DNA from: Candidatus Omnitrophota bacterium
Lineage (GTDB): Bacteria > Hinthialibacterota > Hinthialibacteria > Hinthialibacterales > JAKPRU01
Reading direction: 5' to 3'
Assembly: GCA_029570205.1 (NCBI GenBank)
Contig: JAKQSI010000018.1
Location: forward strand, 1 to 58,640
Length of the DNA: 58,640 nucleotides
Made by a program: the position numbers and the translations under genes. This document shows positions 8,564 to 16,952 of this stretch, piece after piece (positions within the stretch are counted from its first letter, which is position 1; every line of letters begins with the position of its first letter). The notes beneath the pieces were generated by a model, which saw nothing but the letters and a program-made list of their open reading frames with translations, was not told the origin of the DNA and did not search any database.

Positions 8564-11119
8564 TTATCCGCCGAGCAAGGCCAGGAAGCCCTGCGCAATG
8601 AAGTTCGCCTGGGCCAGGACAGAGGTTCCGGCCTGCAACATGATCTGGTTTTTGGTGAACTCGCTGGATTCTCTCGCGACATCTACATCTCTCAGGCGTG
8701 ATTCGGATGCGGTGAGGTTCTCCGCTGCGACCGAGAGATTAGAGACGGTGGATTCGAGTCGATTGGTGGCCGCACCCAGGAGCGATCGGGTTCGGTTCAC
8801 CTGGTCCTGCGCCTCGTCGATGATTCGTAGCGCTTCATTGACACCGCTGACCGTTGTGATGTCGATATCGACGACCGTTCGCCCGCTGCCTTCTCCAAAC
8901 CCCAAGTTTGTCGCCCGCAGATCGCCGACGCTGATCCGGAAGTTCTGTTCGGAGAACGCGCCGACATGGAAGTTCATGGACCGGTTCACAGTCGAGATGA
9001 TGATGGTTGTCCCGGCGTCCGGCCCTCCGGTGGAGTTCTTCGTAATGTCGAGAATGGCGTCGAAATCAACAGTCAGATACCGTGCAACACCTTCCCCGGC
9101 AGTACCGTTGTCGATAAACACGACATCCTGGTCCCCGTTTTGGAACGTTATCTTCGGACCGCCGTTCAGGCTTCCGACAAATTCCTGGGCTTCCACCTCC
9201 AGGAGGTCTTTACCGATGGAGAATCCGCTTCCGACACGGATGGTGACCTGTGGCGTGGGGACCTTATCGATTGTCGATTCCGGTCCGTACAGGGTGATAA
9301 CATCCCCGGCTTCGGCTCGTACGGCCTGGCCCCCATTGACGCGGAACGTCGCGGCCTCTGCGAACCCTTCCCTTTTGAGTACCGCATCGTCCTGGATGGT
9401 GGCATGATCCGCGGTAGGATCGAGGAGATGCTTATTCTGGTTGAAAGTCAACGTGAAAGTACTGTGGCTGTCCGTAATCCCAAGGTCATCGATCAGCTGG
9501 AAGGTTCCGGTGTTCGCGTAAGTAAACTGGCTCAGCTCGAACCGCGTTCGGTCACCATTCGCCACGTCGAGGGTGCCGGTGTAGGCCGTATAGGACCGTG
9601 TGCGATAGTTGATTTCTTCAATCAGTCCGGAGATGGACTGGAACCGGAAATCGTTGTAGTCGGTGTCCGAGGAAGCGGTCAGTGTCGTATCAAGTGTGAA
9701 GGTAGCCTGGAAGGATGTCCCATCTATCTCAATGCCGGTCAGAGTGATGGTGCTGTTGTTGAACAGCGTAACTCCGCCCGTGTAGTTCCCTTCTACAAAA
9801 GTCCCGTTCAGCACAGCCGCCGTGCTGATTTTACCTAGAGAGGCCGTTCGGCTCATCATGGATCCGTTTGCATCGACCCAGGCGACAAGCGATTCGGTGG
9901 TACGCTGTTGCGCACCGACAACATCTTCAACGGTAATCGCAAATTGTCCGGTGTCGAATGTGGAACCGGTAATTGCAGTGACGGCGTTGCCGACCTTGCC
10001 CGCACCGGAGAGGACGGAGGCCTCACCAATGACACCTCGCGTGACCCCCTCGGCCTTGCAGGCCAGTTCGCCGGTTCCAGAAGTGCGCGAAACATAAAAA
10101 CTGATGCCGGCCTGGGAGTAAGTCGTCGCGCTGTTGCGAAGCACAATTCGACCTGCGTTCGCTCCTGTACCCATGGCGGCGGTAATTCGGTACGTCTGAG
10201 GCACATCCGAAACGGAGGTCACCCCCCAGTGAGCCTTTTCTGCGGATTCGATCTGGGTGTTGATTCGAGCGATCAGGTTGGCTATATTGATGCTCCCGCC
10301 GACAGATAAGGCGCCACCAAACAGGGTCACCCCGTCCGAAAGAACACCCTGGAATGCAATTGTGTCTCCGCTGTACAGGGATACACCCTGGAAATACCCC
10401 CCATCCAGCACAGTGGCAGTTGTGGCGCTGGTTCCGTCGATGGTTACCGTGGAGGTCCAGCGTCCGAGGGAGACAGCCAGGTCGGTCTGATCCGTGATCC
10501 CTGTACTGATCGTTTGTTTTTCCTGGCTGCCCTCTCCGGAAAGGATCTGCTCATACCCCTGGTTGGTTTTGACAATGTTCAAAAAGCTCAACCCATCTGC
10601 AAGGGTATTTGCAGTGGGAGATTGATCGATTTTAATCCCGTAGTTCTGCAAACCGTCTTGCCCCGGTTTGACCAGGGATTTGATCTGAAAATCGCCGTTG
10701 AGAAGACGGTTGGTATTGAATTGTGTCGTCTCGGCAATCCGGGTGATTTCGTCAATGCTCTGAAATACCTCATCCTGCAACGCCTGTCGGGCCTGGATGT
10801 CGTTCACGCCGGTGTTTCCTGCCTGAACGGCTAAAACCCGCATTCTGTCCAGGCGGACGGTGATCTCTTCCAATGCCCCTTCCGCGACGTTGATCAGATT
10901 CATCCCATCCTGGGCATTCATAATGGCGCGATTGAGACCCATTACCTGGGAGCGGATTCGGGTAGCTACCGTCATTCCGGCGGCATCGTCCCCGGCTCGG
11001 TTGATTCTCAAGCCGGAAGAAAGACGCTCGATAGATTTCTGGAGTTTGTAGCTGGTCGTTTCGAGGTGGCGATTCGCATTAATCGCACCGATGTTGTTGT
11101 TAATACGAGTGAGACTCAT
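8564..11119 (-). CDS. Large flagellin B (851 aa)
   Basis: Flagellin with standard D0/D1 ends (MSLTRINNNIGAINANRH, RSLLGAATNRLEST, LQAGTSVLAQAN) and a surface domain of about 570 residues. It is colinear with flagellin A over its whole length and contains the same segments in the variable domain (DTGQFAITVEDVVGAQQR, GGVTLFNNSTITLTGIE, DGDQ-type NGDQDVVFIDNGTA). The ATG at 11119 follows GGAGG by eight bases and agrees with the paralogues; the longer upstream open frame is leader. The gene probably provides a second filament subunit; equal length and colinearity suggest recent duplication or ongoing gene conversion with A. Confidence 0.95.
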   Translation of the reverse strand: MSLTRINNNIGAINANRHLETTSYKLQKSIERLSSGLRINRAGDDAAGMTVATRIRSQVMGLNRAIMNAQDGMNLINVAEGALEEITVRLDRMRVLAVQAGNTGVNDIQARQALQDEVFQSIDEITRIAETTQFNTNRLLNGDFQIKSLVKPGQDGLQNYGIKIDQSPTANTLADGLSFLNIVKTNQGYEQILSGEGSQEKQTISTGITDQTDLAVSLGRWTSTVTIDGTSATTATVLDGGYFQGVSLYSGDTIAFQGVLSDGVTLFGGALSVGGSINIANLIARINTQIESAEKAHWGVTSVSDVPQTYRITAAMGTGANAGRIVLRNSATTYSQAGISFYVSRTSGTGELACKAEGVTRGVIGEASVLSGAGKVGNAVTAITGSTFDTGQFAITVEDVVGAQQRTTESLVAWVDANGSMMSRTASLGKISTAAVLNGTFVEGNYTGGVTLFNNSTITLTGIEIDGTSFQATFTLDTTLTASSDTDYNDFRFQSISGLIEEINYRTRSYTAYTGTLDVANGDRTRFELSQFTYANTGTFQLIDDLGITDSHSTFTLTFNQNKHLLDPTADHATIQDDAVLKREGFAEAATFRVNGGQAVRAEAGDVITLYGPESTIDKVPTPQVTIRVGSGFSIGKDLLEVEAQEFVGSLNGGPKITFQNGDQDVVFIDNGTAGEGVARYLTVDFDAILDITKNSTGGPDAGTTIIISTVNRSMNFHVGAFSEQNFRISVGDLRATNLGFGEGSGRTVVDIDITTVSGVNEALRIIDEAQDQVNRTRSLLGAATNRLESTVSNLSVAAENLTASESRLRDVDVARESSEFTKNQIMLQAGTSVLAQANFIAQGFLALLGG

Positions 11120-11125
11120 GGTCAT

Positions 11126-11162
11126 TCCTCCGTGAATGTCTGGGTCGGCATCCGTGCCAACC
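11126..11162 (-). promoter_or_regulatory. Flagellin B leader: putative two-site CsrA-type element
   Basis: In the transcript a 7-bp stem (11143-11149 with 11156-11162) closes the hexaloop ACGGAU, which contains the A-N-GGA core preferred by CsrA/RsmA. A second ACGGA forms the Shine-Dalgarno (11133 down to 11129). The two GGA triplets are 22 nt apart, within the range one CsrA dimer can bridge. One pair of the stem is U-G, allowed only on the flagellin-sense strand, which argues for an RNA structure rather than a DNA palindrome. No csrA or fliW gene is in the window. Confidence 0.6.
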
Positions 11163-11475
11163 GGGTACTGGATATGTCTACTCTGCTCCGGATCTTTCCG
11201 GAGCGGATTGCCGGGGATTCGGAATTTCCCTCGGATTCCGCGTATCCAGCGCAATTCCCCGGGGAAACATGTCGAAATCCACGATTCCATCGTGAATCCG
11301 GTGTGTTTTCCGAATCCCTATGGTTCTCGTTGCCCTCTTTCTGTTCGGTCGCGGCGTAATCCGCTCCGAGTTAGAGTCCGGTCGGTGATTCCCGACATTG
11401 GACTGCCTCCTGAGAAAGCCCGACAATCGACAGGCACAGAGGCCTGTCCCACCAGTTTTCCACGGCCTGTCCCAC

Positions 11476-11875
11476 CAGTAGGCCAGGCGTCTCTGCCTGG
11501 CAGTAGGCCAGGCGTCTCTGCCTGGCAGTAGGCCAGGCGTCTCTGCCTGGCAGTAGGCCAGGCGTCCCTGCCTGGCAGTAGGCCAGGCGTCTCTGCCTGG
11601 CAGTAGGCCAGGCGTCTCTGCCTGGCAGTAGGCCAGGCGTCCCTGCCTGGCAGTAGGCCAGGCGTCTCTGCCTGGCAGTGGGCCAGGCGTCTCTGCCTGG
11701 CAGTAGGCCAGGCGTCCCTGCCTGGCAGTAGGCCAGGCGTCTCTGCCTGGCAGTAGGCCAGGCGTCCCTGCCTGGCAGTAGGCCAGGCGTCTCTGCCTGG
11801 CGGTAGGCCAGGCGTCTCTGCCTGGCAGTAGGCCAGGCGTCCCTGCCTGGCAGTAGGCCAGGCGTCCCTGCCTGG
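11476..11875. repeat. Array of 16 x 25-bp tandem hairpin units
   Basis: Sixteen uninterrupted 25-bp units, each containing CCAGGC-GTCTCT-GCCTGG or the same with GTCCCT in the loop. By my reading units 4, 7, 10, 12, 15 and 16 have the C form and the rest the T form; unit 9 and unit 14 each carry one further change. Because 25 is not a multiple of 3 the array stays open in all frames, giving false proteins of up to 249 residues. It lies about 350 bases upstream of flagellin B. Two related CCTGTCCCACCAG copies precede it at about 11,443-11,478. Confidence 0.95.
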
Positions 11876-13352
11876 CAAAAAAGACCGGGACCTTGTCTGA
11901 CCGGGTCCTTCCCATCGTTGAGCACACCCACGATGGTGGATCGCCGGTTATGACAGACTTTGGCGAGACAGTCGCAGACTGATTGCCATGCCGGATTGTG
12001 CCCCCGGAACGGCTGACGCCTTGACCTCCTTATTACAGTTATTTCTTATCCCCAAACGGGGATGGCTATTGCCCAGGGTCGTTCAATCCCGGCAGACGCA
12101 AGTGTCTGCCGTTGTGACACCCCTATTTCCTCCTCGAAGAGCCGAAGGTGGACTCCAGCGGACGCAGTGGACCCCTCTCCCTCTGGAGAGGGCTGGGGTG
12201 ATGGAAACATCCTGCCCATTGCGAGCCACAGTGAATCCACTACCGGTCATTCTGATTCTCTCCATGGACATCCGGCGTCTCGTACATGTCCTTCCACCGG
12301 TTGTCTGCTCCGGATCCAGAGACCGAGTGATGTCCTGGATCCGGGGCATACCCGTGGGTACATCCGTGCCGGGGCTGTTCTGTCTTCATATCGGATGGTT
12401 CTTCATCCGAAGTGTTGTGAACCGGGCCGCATTCGGTTCTGCCGGGTCGGACCGGTAGAGGATTCCTCAGCCAGGAGGCAGGCCACCCGACACCGGGCGG
12501 CGACGATAACCTTCTTCTTGGGTGCGCAGGTCTGGCTGGGCTCATCGTTCCTTTTCCGAATCCGAAACCGTTGAGGCACAGAAGTCCTCGCGACGGCACA
12601 CCGGATTGCCTATGAGACAGTTCTCTCCCAAGCGCTTGTTTGGAATGGACAGCCGTCCATTCCTGTTTCGATCCTTGCCATCAGGCAAACCCGAAGGGAC
12701 GAAAGCCCAGGGCGCGCCATCGGCGAAGGATGCGGTATCGGATCGTTCTCAGAATCGTCATGGATTTCATTGCCGATTCCTCCCGATATGATTTGGTTTT
12801 CGGATGCGCACCGGAATCCGGAGACACCGGCGCCTTTATTCTTTTGCGGGGCGGAACAGAGACCGGCCCGCTTATTTCCATAATTGCCTGGGGGATCCGT
12901 CAGGTTCGGGCAGACTTATCCGAGCAGTCGGGTGGCCTTGTATGGATTCGCCCTGACTGACGGTCCCGCAGCAGGCACTCTTGTCTTGATTATCGACGAA
13001 CCTCGGGCCATGTCTTTCCGGTTTGGTGAGGAGCGTTTTTCAACCTTTCAAGGGTTCCTACACCATCCGTTGCGCTTCTGGTGCTCCAACTTTGTTCGGG
13101 AAGATTGACCTTCCGGAACCTGGTTGGAAACAGAGACAAAGGTCCTACTATCCGGGACAGGGAAATCCCCCCTGTCCTATGTCCGGTCCCGGCAATTTCC
13201 TCCGGATTTGACCGGCGTGGGCGGATTGCGCCGCCTCGGTATATTCGGTGGAATTGCCGTTTCGTGCTTCATATTGCAAGTCCTTTTCTTCGGACTGTGT
13301 GTTCTACTCTGCCCCTGCTCCCAGAATGTTTCGTTGAGAGGAAGCTCCAGAT
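11876..13352. other. Long non-coding stretch between the hairpin array and the gene behind flagellin C
   Basis: About 1.5 kb in which I find no gene: open frames are short, overlap in several frames, lack ribosome binding sites and resemble no family. A CCCTCTCC-CTCTGGAGAGGG inverted repeat lies near 12,173-12,191. The stretch may be decayed sequence from lost flagellar genes, but no remnant is recognisable by eye. Confidence 0.55.
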
Positions 13353-13862
13353 TTAATTCAGTGATGGTCGGCGGGGATTTCCGCCACCCAGTAAGTGTTC
13401 CTTTTCTTGTTCGCGTTTTTGCTCATCCGCCGGCAGTCCTCGCAACTCTTTAATATCGGGGTAGGGGATCAGCCATCGTCGGGTCCGGCCGATTCGTCGT
13501 TTCTTGCCGGCGGATCGGATTTCGACGTTCTGTCGCTTGGGGACCAGGGTTTGGATTTCGTCCCCCTCGCTTTCGATTTCCTTGTGAATCAGTTCCAGGA
13601 GTACATTCTGGTTGTGAATATGCTTTTGAGAGGTTTCCGGTTGGTTTCCGGGTTCCAGGAAGCGCAGCAAGTCATCCTGAATGATTTCCCACAAAAGAGA
13701 CGTGAGTTCTTTGCCCTGGTGGATGTTTGCCAGTTCATTCGGGATCCCGCTTAGATGTCTGAGGTTGTAAATCCATTCCTCGTTAAGAGGTCCGACAGGC
13801 AGGGCCGGATGCGAATCTATGTGTGTGTGAGGTATTTGTCGGTTGTACGCAGAAGCGGACAT
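13353..13862 (-). CDS. Uncharacterised 169-aa protein downstream of flagellin C
   Basis: I do not recognise this protein. It starts MSASAYNRQIPHTHIDSHPA after a GGGATGG-type ribosome binding site. It has a soluble, helix-rich middle (ELTSLLWEIIQDDLLRFL) and a basic region around 120-133 (GKKRRIGRTRRW), with no signal peptide or membrane segment. It lies 136 bases behind flagellin C on the same strand, so it may serve filament assembly (chaperone, FlaG-like or regulator). That is inference from position only: its sequence does not look like FlaG, FliS or FliD. Confidence 0.6.
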   Translation of the reverse strand: MSASAYNRQIPHTHIDSHPALPVGPLNEEWIYNLRHLSGIPNELANIHQGKELTSLLWEIIQDDLLRFLEPGNQPETSQKHIHNQNVLLELIHKEIESEGDEIQTLVPKRQNVEIRSAGKKRRIGRTRRWLIPYPDIKELRGLPADEQKREQEKEHLLGGGNPRRPSLN

Positions 13863-13951
13863 TGTTCCATCCCTTTCGCAAAATCAGTTCCTCACTCGTG
13901 GCCCTAAGCCGAGTCAATTCAATCAGTTATACAGTTGCAGTGAAAGTTGGA

Positions 13952-13985
13952 CCGGGCGGGTCCGGCGGGGATCGGCCCCGCCCGG
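13952..13985 (-). terminator. GC-rich stem-loop after flagellin C
   Basis: A 9-bp inverted repeat, CCGGGCGGG (13952-13960) with CCCGCCCGG (13977-13985), lies 13 bases past the flagellin C stop. It has no U tract, so it may only attenuate, or protect a 3' end, with the downstream 169-aa gene read at a lower level. Confidence 0.5.
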
Positions 13986-13998
13986 CAGGTGTGCGGAA

Positions 13999-16572
13999 TC
14001 AGCCTCCAAGCAGGCTCAGCAGTGTCTGAGGCAGGAAGTTGGCCTGCGAGAGAACGCTTGTGCCAGCTTGATAGAGAATCTGATGAAGGGTATAGCTGGT
14101 TGTCTCGGATGCGATATCCACATCGCTCAGACGCGATTCGGAGGATGTCAAGTTTTCCGAGCTGACAGACAGATTACCGATTGTGGATTCGAGCCGGTTC
14201 ACGAACGCGCCCAGGGTTGCCCTGGCGCGGCTGATCTGATCCAGCGCCTCATCGACGATCTCGAGGGCTTCGTTGACACCGGACACGGTGCTCACGTTGA
14301 TCTGATCGACCGTTCGACCACTGCCGCGTCCGAATCCCAGGTTGTCGGCACGCAGGTCCGGCATGTTGACCTGGAGGTCCTGTCCCGCAAAGGCCCCCAC
14401 CTGGAAGTTGAGGTTCCTGCTGATCGTTGAAATCAGGATCGCAAGGCCCGTGTTCGGGGAGCCGGTCGTGGGAGGACCGGTCACATCGAGCATGATGTCG
14501 AAGTCCAGAAGGAGGGTCTCGGCAACACCTTCGGAAACGCCGCTGACAAAGAAAACATCGGAGTCGCCGTTCTGGAAGGTGACCAGGGGACCGCTGTTCA
14601 GGCTGCCGACGAATTCCTTGGCCTCGACCTCCAGAGTATCCGTCCCACTGTTGAAGATGGAGGCACTCATGATGCCGTCGCGATCTCCGCCACCGACGCG
14701 CATAGCCAACCGTTGCGGTGTTTCGCCGAACACGGTCGGGGTTGCGGCTGCCAGGACCACGAAATCACCTACAGTGACCCGCTGACGGGGGCCACCGGCA
14801 GTCTGAATCGTGGCCTGTTCGGGACTTCCGGCGATGATCAGCTCGGCACGGTCGTTGATTGTGCTCTGCAGCTCCGCACCTGTTGTATCATTGATGCGGA
14901 TCAGGAAGTTTGACTCGGAGAAGCCGGCAATATCGTCGATCAATTGGAATGTACCCGCACCGGTATAGGTGAACCGAGCGTCTCGGAATCCCCACTGATC
15001 GCCTGCGGCCTTTGTACCAAACGCACTGGACTGATTGCGCCAGTTCATCTCGCGGACAATGCCGGAGATCGTGAAGACATTCCCGTCAATCAGGTTGTCC
15101 GCCGCGGGAACCGCCGTATAGGTCAGTGTGCTGGAGAAACTTGTCCCGTCAGCATTAGTTCCCTCGATGGTGATGGTATCCCCACCGGTGAGGGTGAAGT
15201 ACTGCCGCCAGACACTGTTGTACCAGACACCGTTGAGACCCACCGAACCCAGAGACGCATCGCGGGCCAGGATGGCGCCCGTTCGATCCGTCATAGTCAA
15301 GAGGCTCTCGAGCTCCCGCCGGGCAGGTGGAACTACATCTGTCACCGTGATGGCGAAGTTGCCGGTATCGAATGTGGAACCGGTGATAGAGTTGACCGTA
15401 TTCCCGATCTGTCCGCCGGCATTTGCTCCGTTGACCAGGTCGCGGATAACACCAAACTGCTGTGCGAACACGGTCCCTCCGTCAACAACGGTGAAGGAGA
15501 TGTTGAATGCGGAAGGAGCCATGACATCGTTCGTTCCGTCGTTGCTTGCAAAGTAGAAGCGCCCACCGGCGTTTGCGCCGGTTGCGCCGCTGAGTCCGCC
15601 CGCCGCACCGTCGGTCATGCTGACACGAGTCTGGACGAAGGATGAGGGGATCGTACCGCCGCCGAACAGGGCTTTCTCTGCGGAGTCGATGGCCGCCTGA
15701 ATGGCCGCTCGCATGTTTGTCCAGGTGGCGCCAACTCCGATGGAGAACGATCCGGCAAAGGGGGTTACTCCATCCGAAAGGACACCTTGGAACGAAATGC
15801 GATCCGTGGCGGCCAGGGTATATCCGGGGATGATTGTGCCATCCGCCAGGGTATACCGTCCCAGCTGGCTGCCGATGATATTGTCGGTAAGCGCAGCGAG
15901 CGCGCCGGTGGTGTCGCGGATCTGCAGGCTGCTGACCGCGATATCGGTCGCATCCCGGACACCGGTGGCGAAAATCTGCTGATCGCCACGCGTTTCGGCG
16001 GGAAGCAGGGTCTGACGACCGGCCTGAGTCCGGATAATGTTCAGAATGGAGGTTCCGGACCGCAGGTTGGAGGCGTTCGGATCGTCGGAGATATGAACTC
16101 CGATGGGATCCTGGCCTGCGCGAACTCCCGAACTGTTGGCATTATCTCCGTTGAACAGGACTCGTGTGCCGAATTGCGATGTCTCCGCGATGCGGTTGAC
16201 CTCATCGATCTGCTGGAACACTTCATCCTGGATGGACTGGATGGCCCGGTAATCGTTGGAACCGGTATTGCCGGCAGCGATGGCCAATTCGCGGATCCGT
16301 TGAAGTCCGAGAACCATCTGATCCAATGCGGCTTCCGCCGTGTTGGACATACTGATTCCGTTTTGGGCGTTGAGAATGGCTTGGTTGACACCCCGGATTT
16401 GGACCCGCAGTCGTTCGCGGATGGTCAATCCGGCGGCATCATCCCCGGCGCGGTTGATTCTCAGGCCGCTGGACAAACGCTCGATATTCTTTTGGAGCTT
16501 TGTGCTGACCGTGTTGAGATTGCGGGATGCGGTTACCGCGCCGATGTTGTTGTTGATACGTGTGAGGCTCAT
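13999..16572 (-). CDS. Large flagellin C (857 aa)
   Basis: Third flagellin, with D0/D1 ends MSLTRINNNIGAVTASRN and SVLSQANFLPQTLLSLLGG and a variable domain of about 570 residues. It is clearly more divergent from A and B than they are from each other, but shares landmarks in the variable domain: SITGSTFDTGNFAITVTDVV, TDRTGAILARDASLG and FVGSLNSGPLVTFQNGDSD. The start at 16572 follows GGGAGG and matches its paralogues. It is first in the transcriptional order C, 169-aa gene, B, A, with its own leader hairpin. It may be the ancestral or a regionally used filament subunit. Confidence 0.95.
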   Translation of the reverse strand: MSLTRINNNIGAVTASRNLNTVSTKLQKNIERLSSGLRINRAGDDAAGLTIRERLRVQIRGVNQAILNAQNGISMSNTAEAALDQMVLGLQRIRELAIAAGNTGSNDYRAIQSIQDEVFQQIDEVNRIAETSQFGTRVLFNGDNANSSGVRAGQDPIGVHISDDPNASNLRSGTSILNIIRTQAGRQTLLPAETRGDQQIFATGVRDATDIAVSSLQIRDTTGALAALTDNIIGSQLGRYTLADGTIIPGYTLAATDRISFQGVLSDGVTPFAGSFSIGVGATWTNMRAAIQAAIDSAEKALFGGGTIPSSFVQTRVSMTDGAAGGLSGATGANAGGRFYFASNDGTNDVMAPSAFNISFTVVDGGTVFAQQFGVIRDLVNGANAGGQIGNTVNSITGSTFDTGNFAITVTDVVPPARRELESLLTMTDRTGAILARDASLGSVGLNGVWYNSVWRQYFTLTGGDTITIEGTNADGTSFSSTLTYTAVPAADNLIDGNVFTISGIVREMNWRNQSSAFGTKAAGDQWGFRDARFTYTGAGTFQLIDDIAGFSESNFLIRINDTTGAELQSTINDRAELIIAGSPEQATIQTAGGPRQRVTVGDFVVLAAATPTVFGETPQRLAMRVGGGDRDGIMSASIFNSGTDTLEVEAKEFVGSLNSGPLVTFQNGDSDVFFVSGVSEGVAETLLLDFDIMLDVTGPPTTGSPNTGLAILISTISRNLNFQVGAFAGQDLQVNMPDLRADNLGFGRGSGRTVDQINVSTVSGVNEALEIVDEALDQISRARATLGAFVNRLESTIGNLSVSSENLTSSESRLSDVDIASETTSYTLHQILYQAGTSVLSQANFLPQTLLSLLGG

Positions 16573-16580
16573 TGGTCGTA

Positions 16581-16616
16581 TCCTCCCTGATACTTTGAGC
16601 CGACATCCGTGTCGGC
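16581..16616 (-). promoter_or_regulatory. Flagellin C leader: putative two-site CsrA-type element
   Basis: In the transcript a 6-bp stem (16599-16604 with 16611-16616, GCCGAC/GUCGGC) closes the hexaloop ACGGAU. The Shine-Dalgarno region reads AGGGAGGA. The loop GGA (16608-16606) and the SD-proximal GGA (16586-16584) are 22 nt apart, as in flagellin B. Both fit the A-N-GGA core. Binding would block ribosome entry. Confidence 0.6.
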
Positions 16617-16952
16617 CTCACCTAATGCTTTTTTCTCCATTGTGGAGTGTCGGTTTCGGGTGCAATTCAGTCCATCGATCCGGTCTGTGATCTTCTCAGT
16701 GGCCGGATCCTGACAGGTTGCTTACCGGCAGCCTTTCGGCAAAATCACGGAGCTATTGGGCACTTGCTTACTTCAGATTATCTCGGCAACCGACAGCCAG
16801 GATGGGTGCTTTCAATGTGTTCTGCTGAGCCTGGTTGCCATGGGTGGGTGCTGTAGTAGGCTCGCCAATAGGTTTCGGCTGAGAAATTTCGGACTTGAGT
16901 CTTTTGTGAAATTTTTTCTGAGATCGGGGGAAGAGACTCGCCTGCAACTCGC
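16617..16952. other. Spacer upstream of flagellin C
   Basis: About 335 bases between flagellin C and the end of the MATE gene, both on the minus strand. It must contain the flagellin C promoter; no clear sigma-28, sigma-54 or sigma-70 pair was found. I see no gene. Confidence 0.5.

Noticed and set aside
11476-11875. Possible CRISPR array
   Set aside because: Units follow one another directly with no unique spacers, and no cas gene is present; it is a simple tandem hairpin array.
11178-11931. Overlapping minus-strand open frames of 186-249 residues with DAWPTARQ-like repeats
   Set aside because: They arise because a 25-bp repeat without stops stays open in all three frames; the same repeat peptide appears in different frames, with no ribosome binding site.
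7826-16800. Sigma-28 or sigma-54 promoters of the flagellins
   Set aside because: Only partial matches with wrong spacing were found; not strong enough to annotate.
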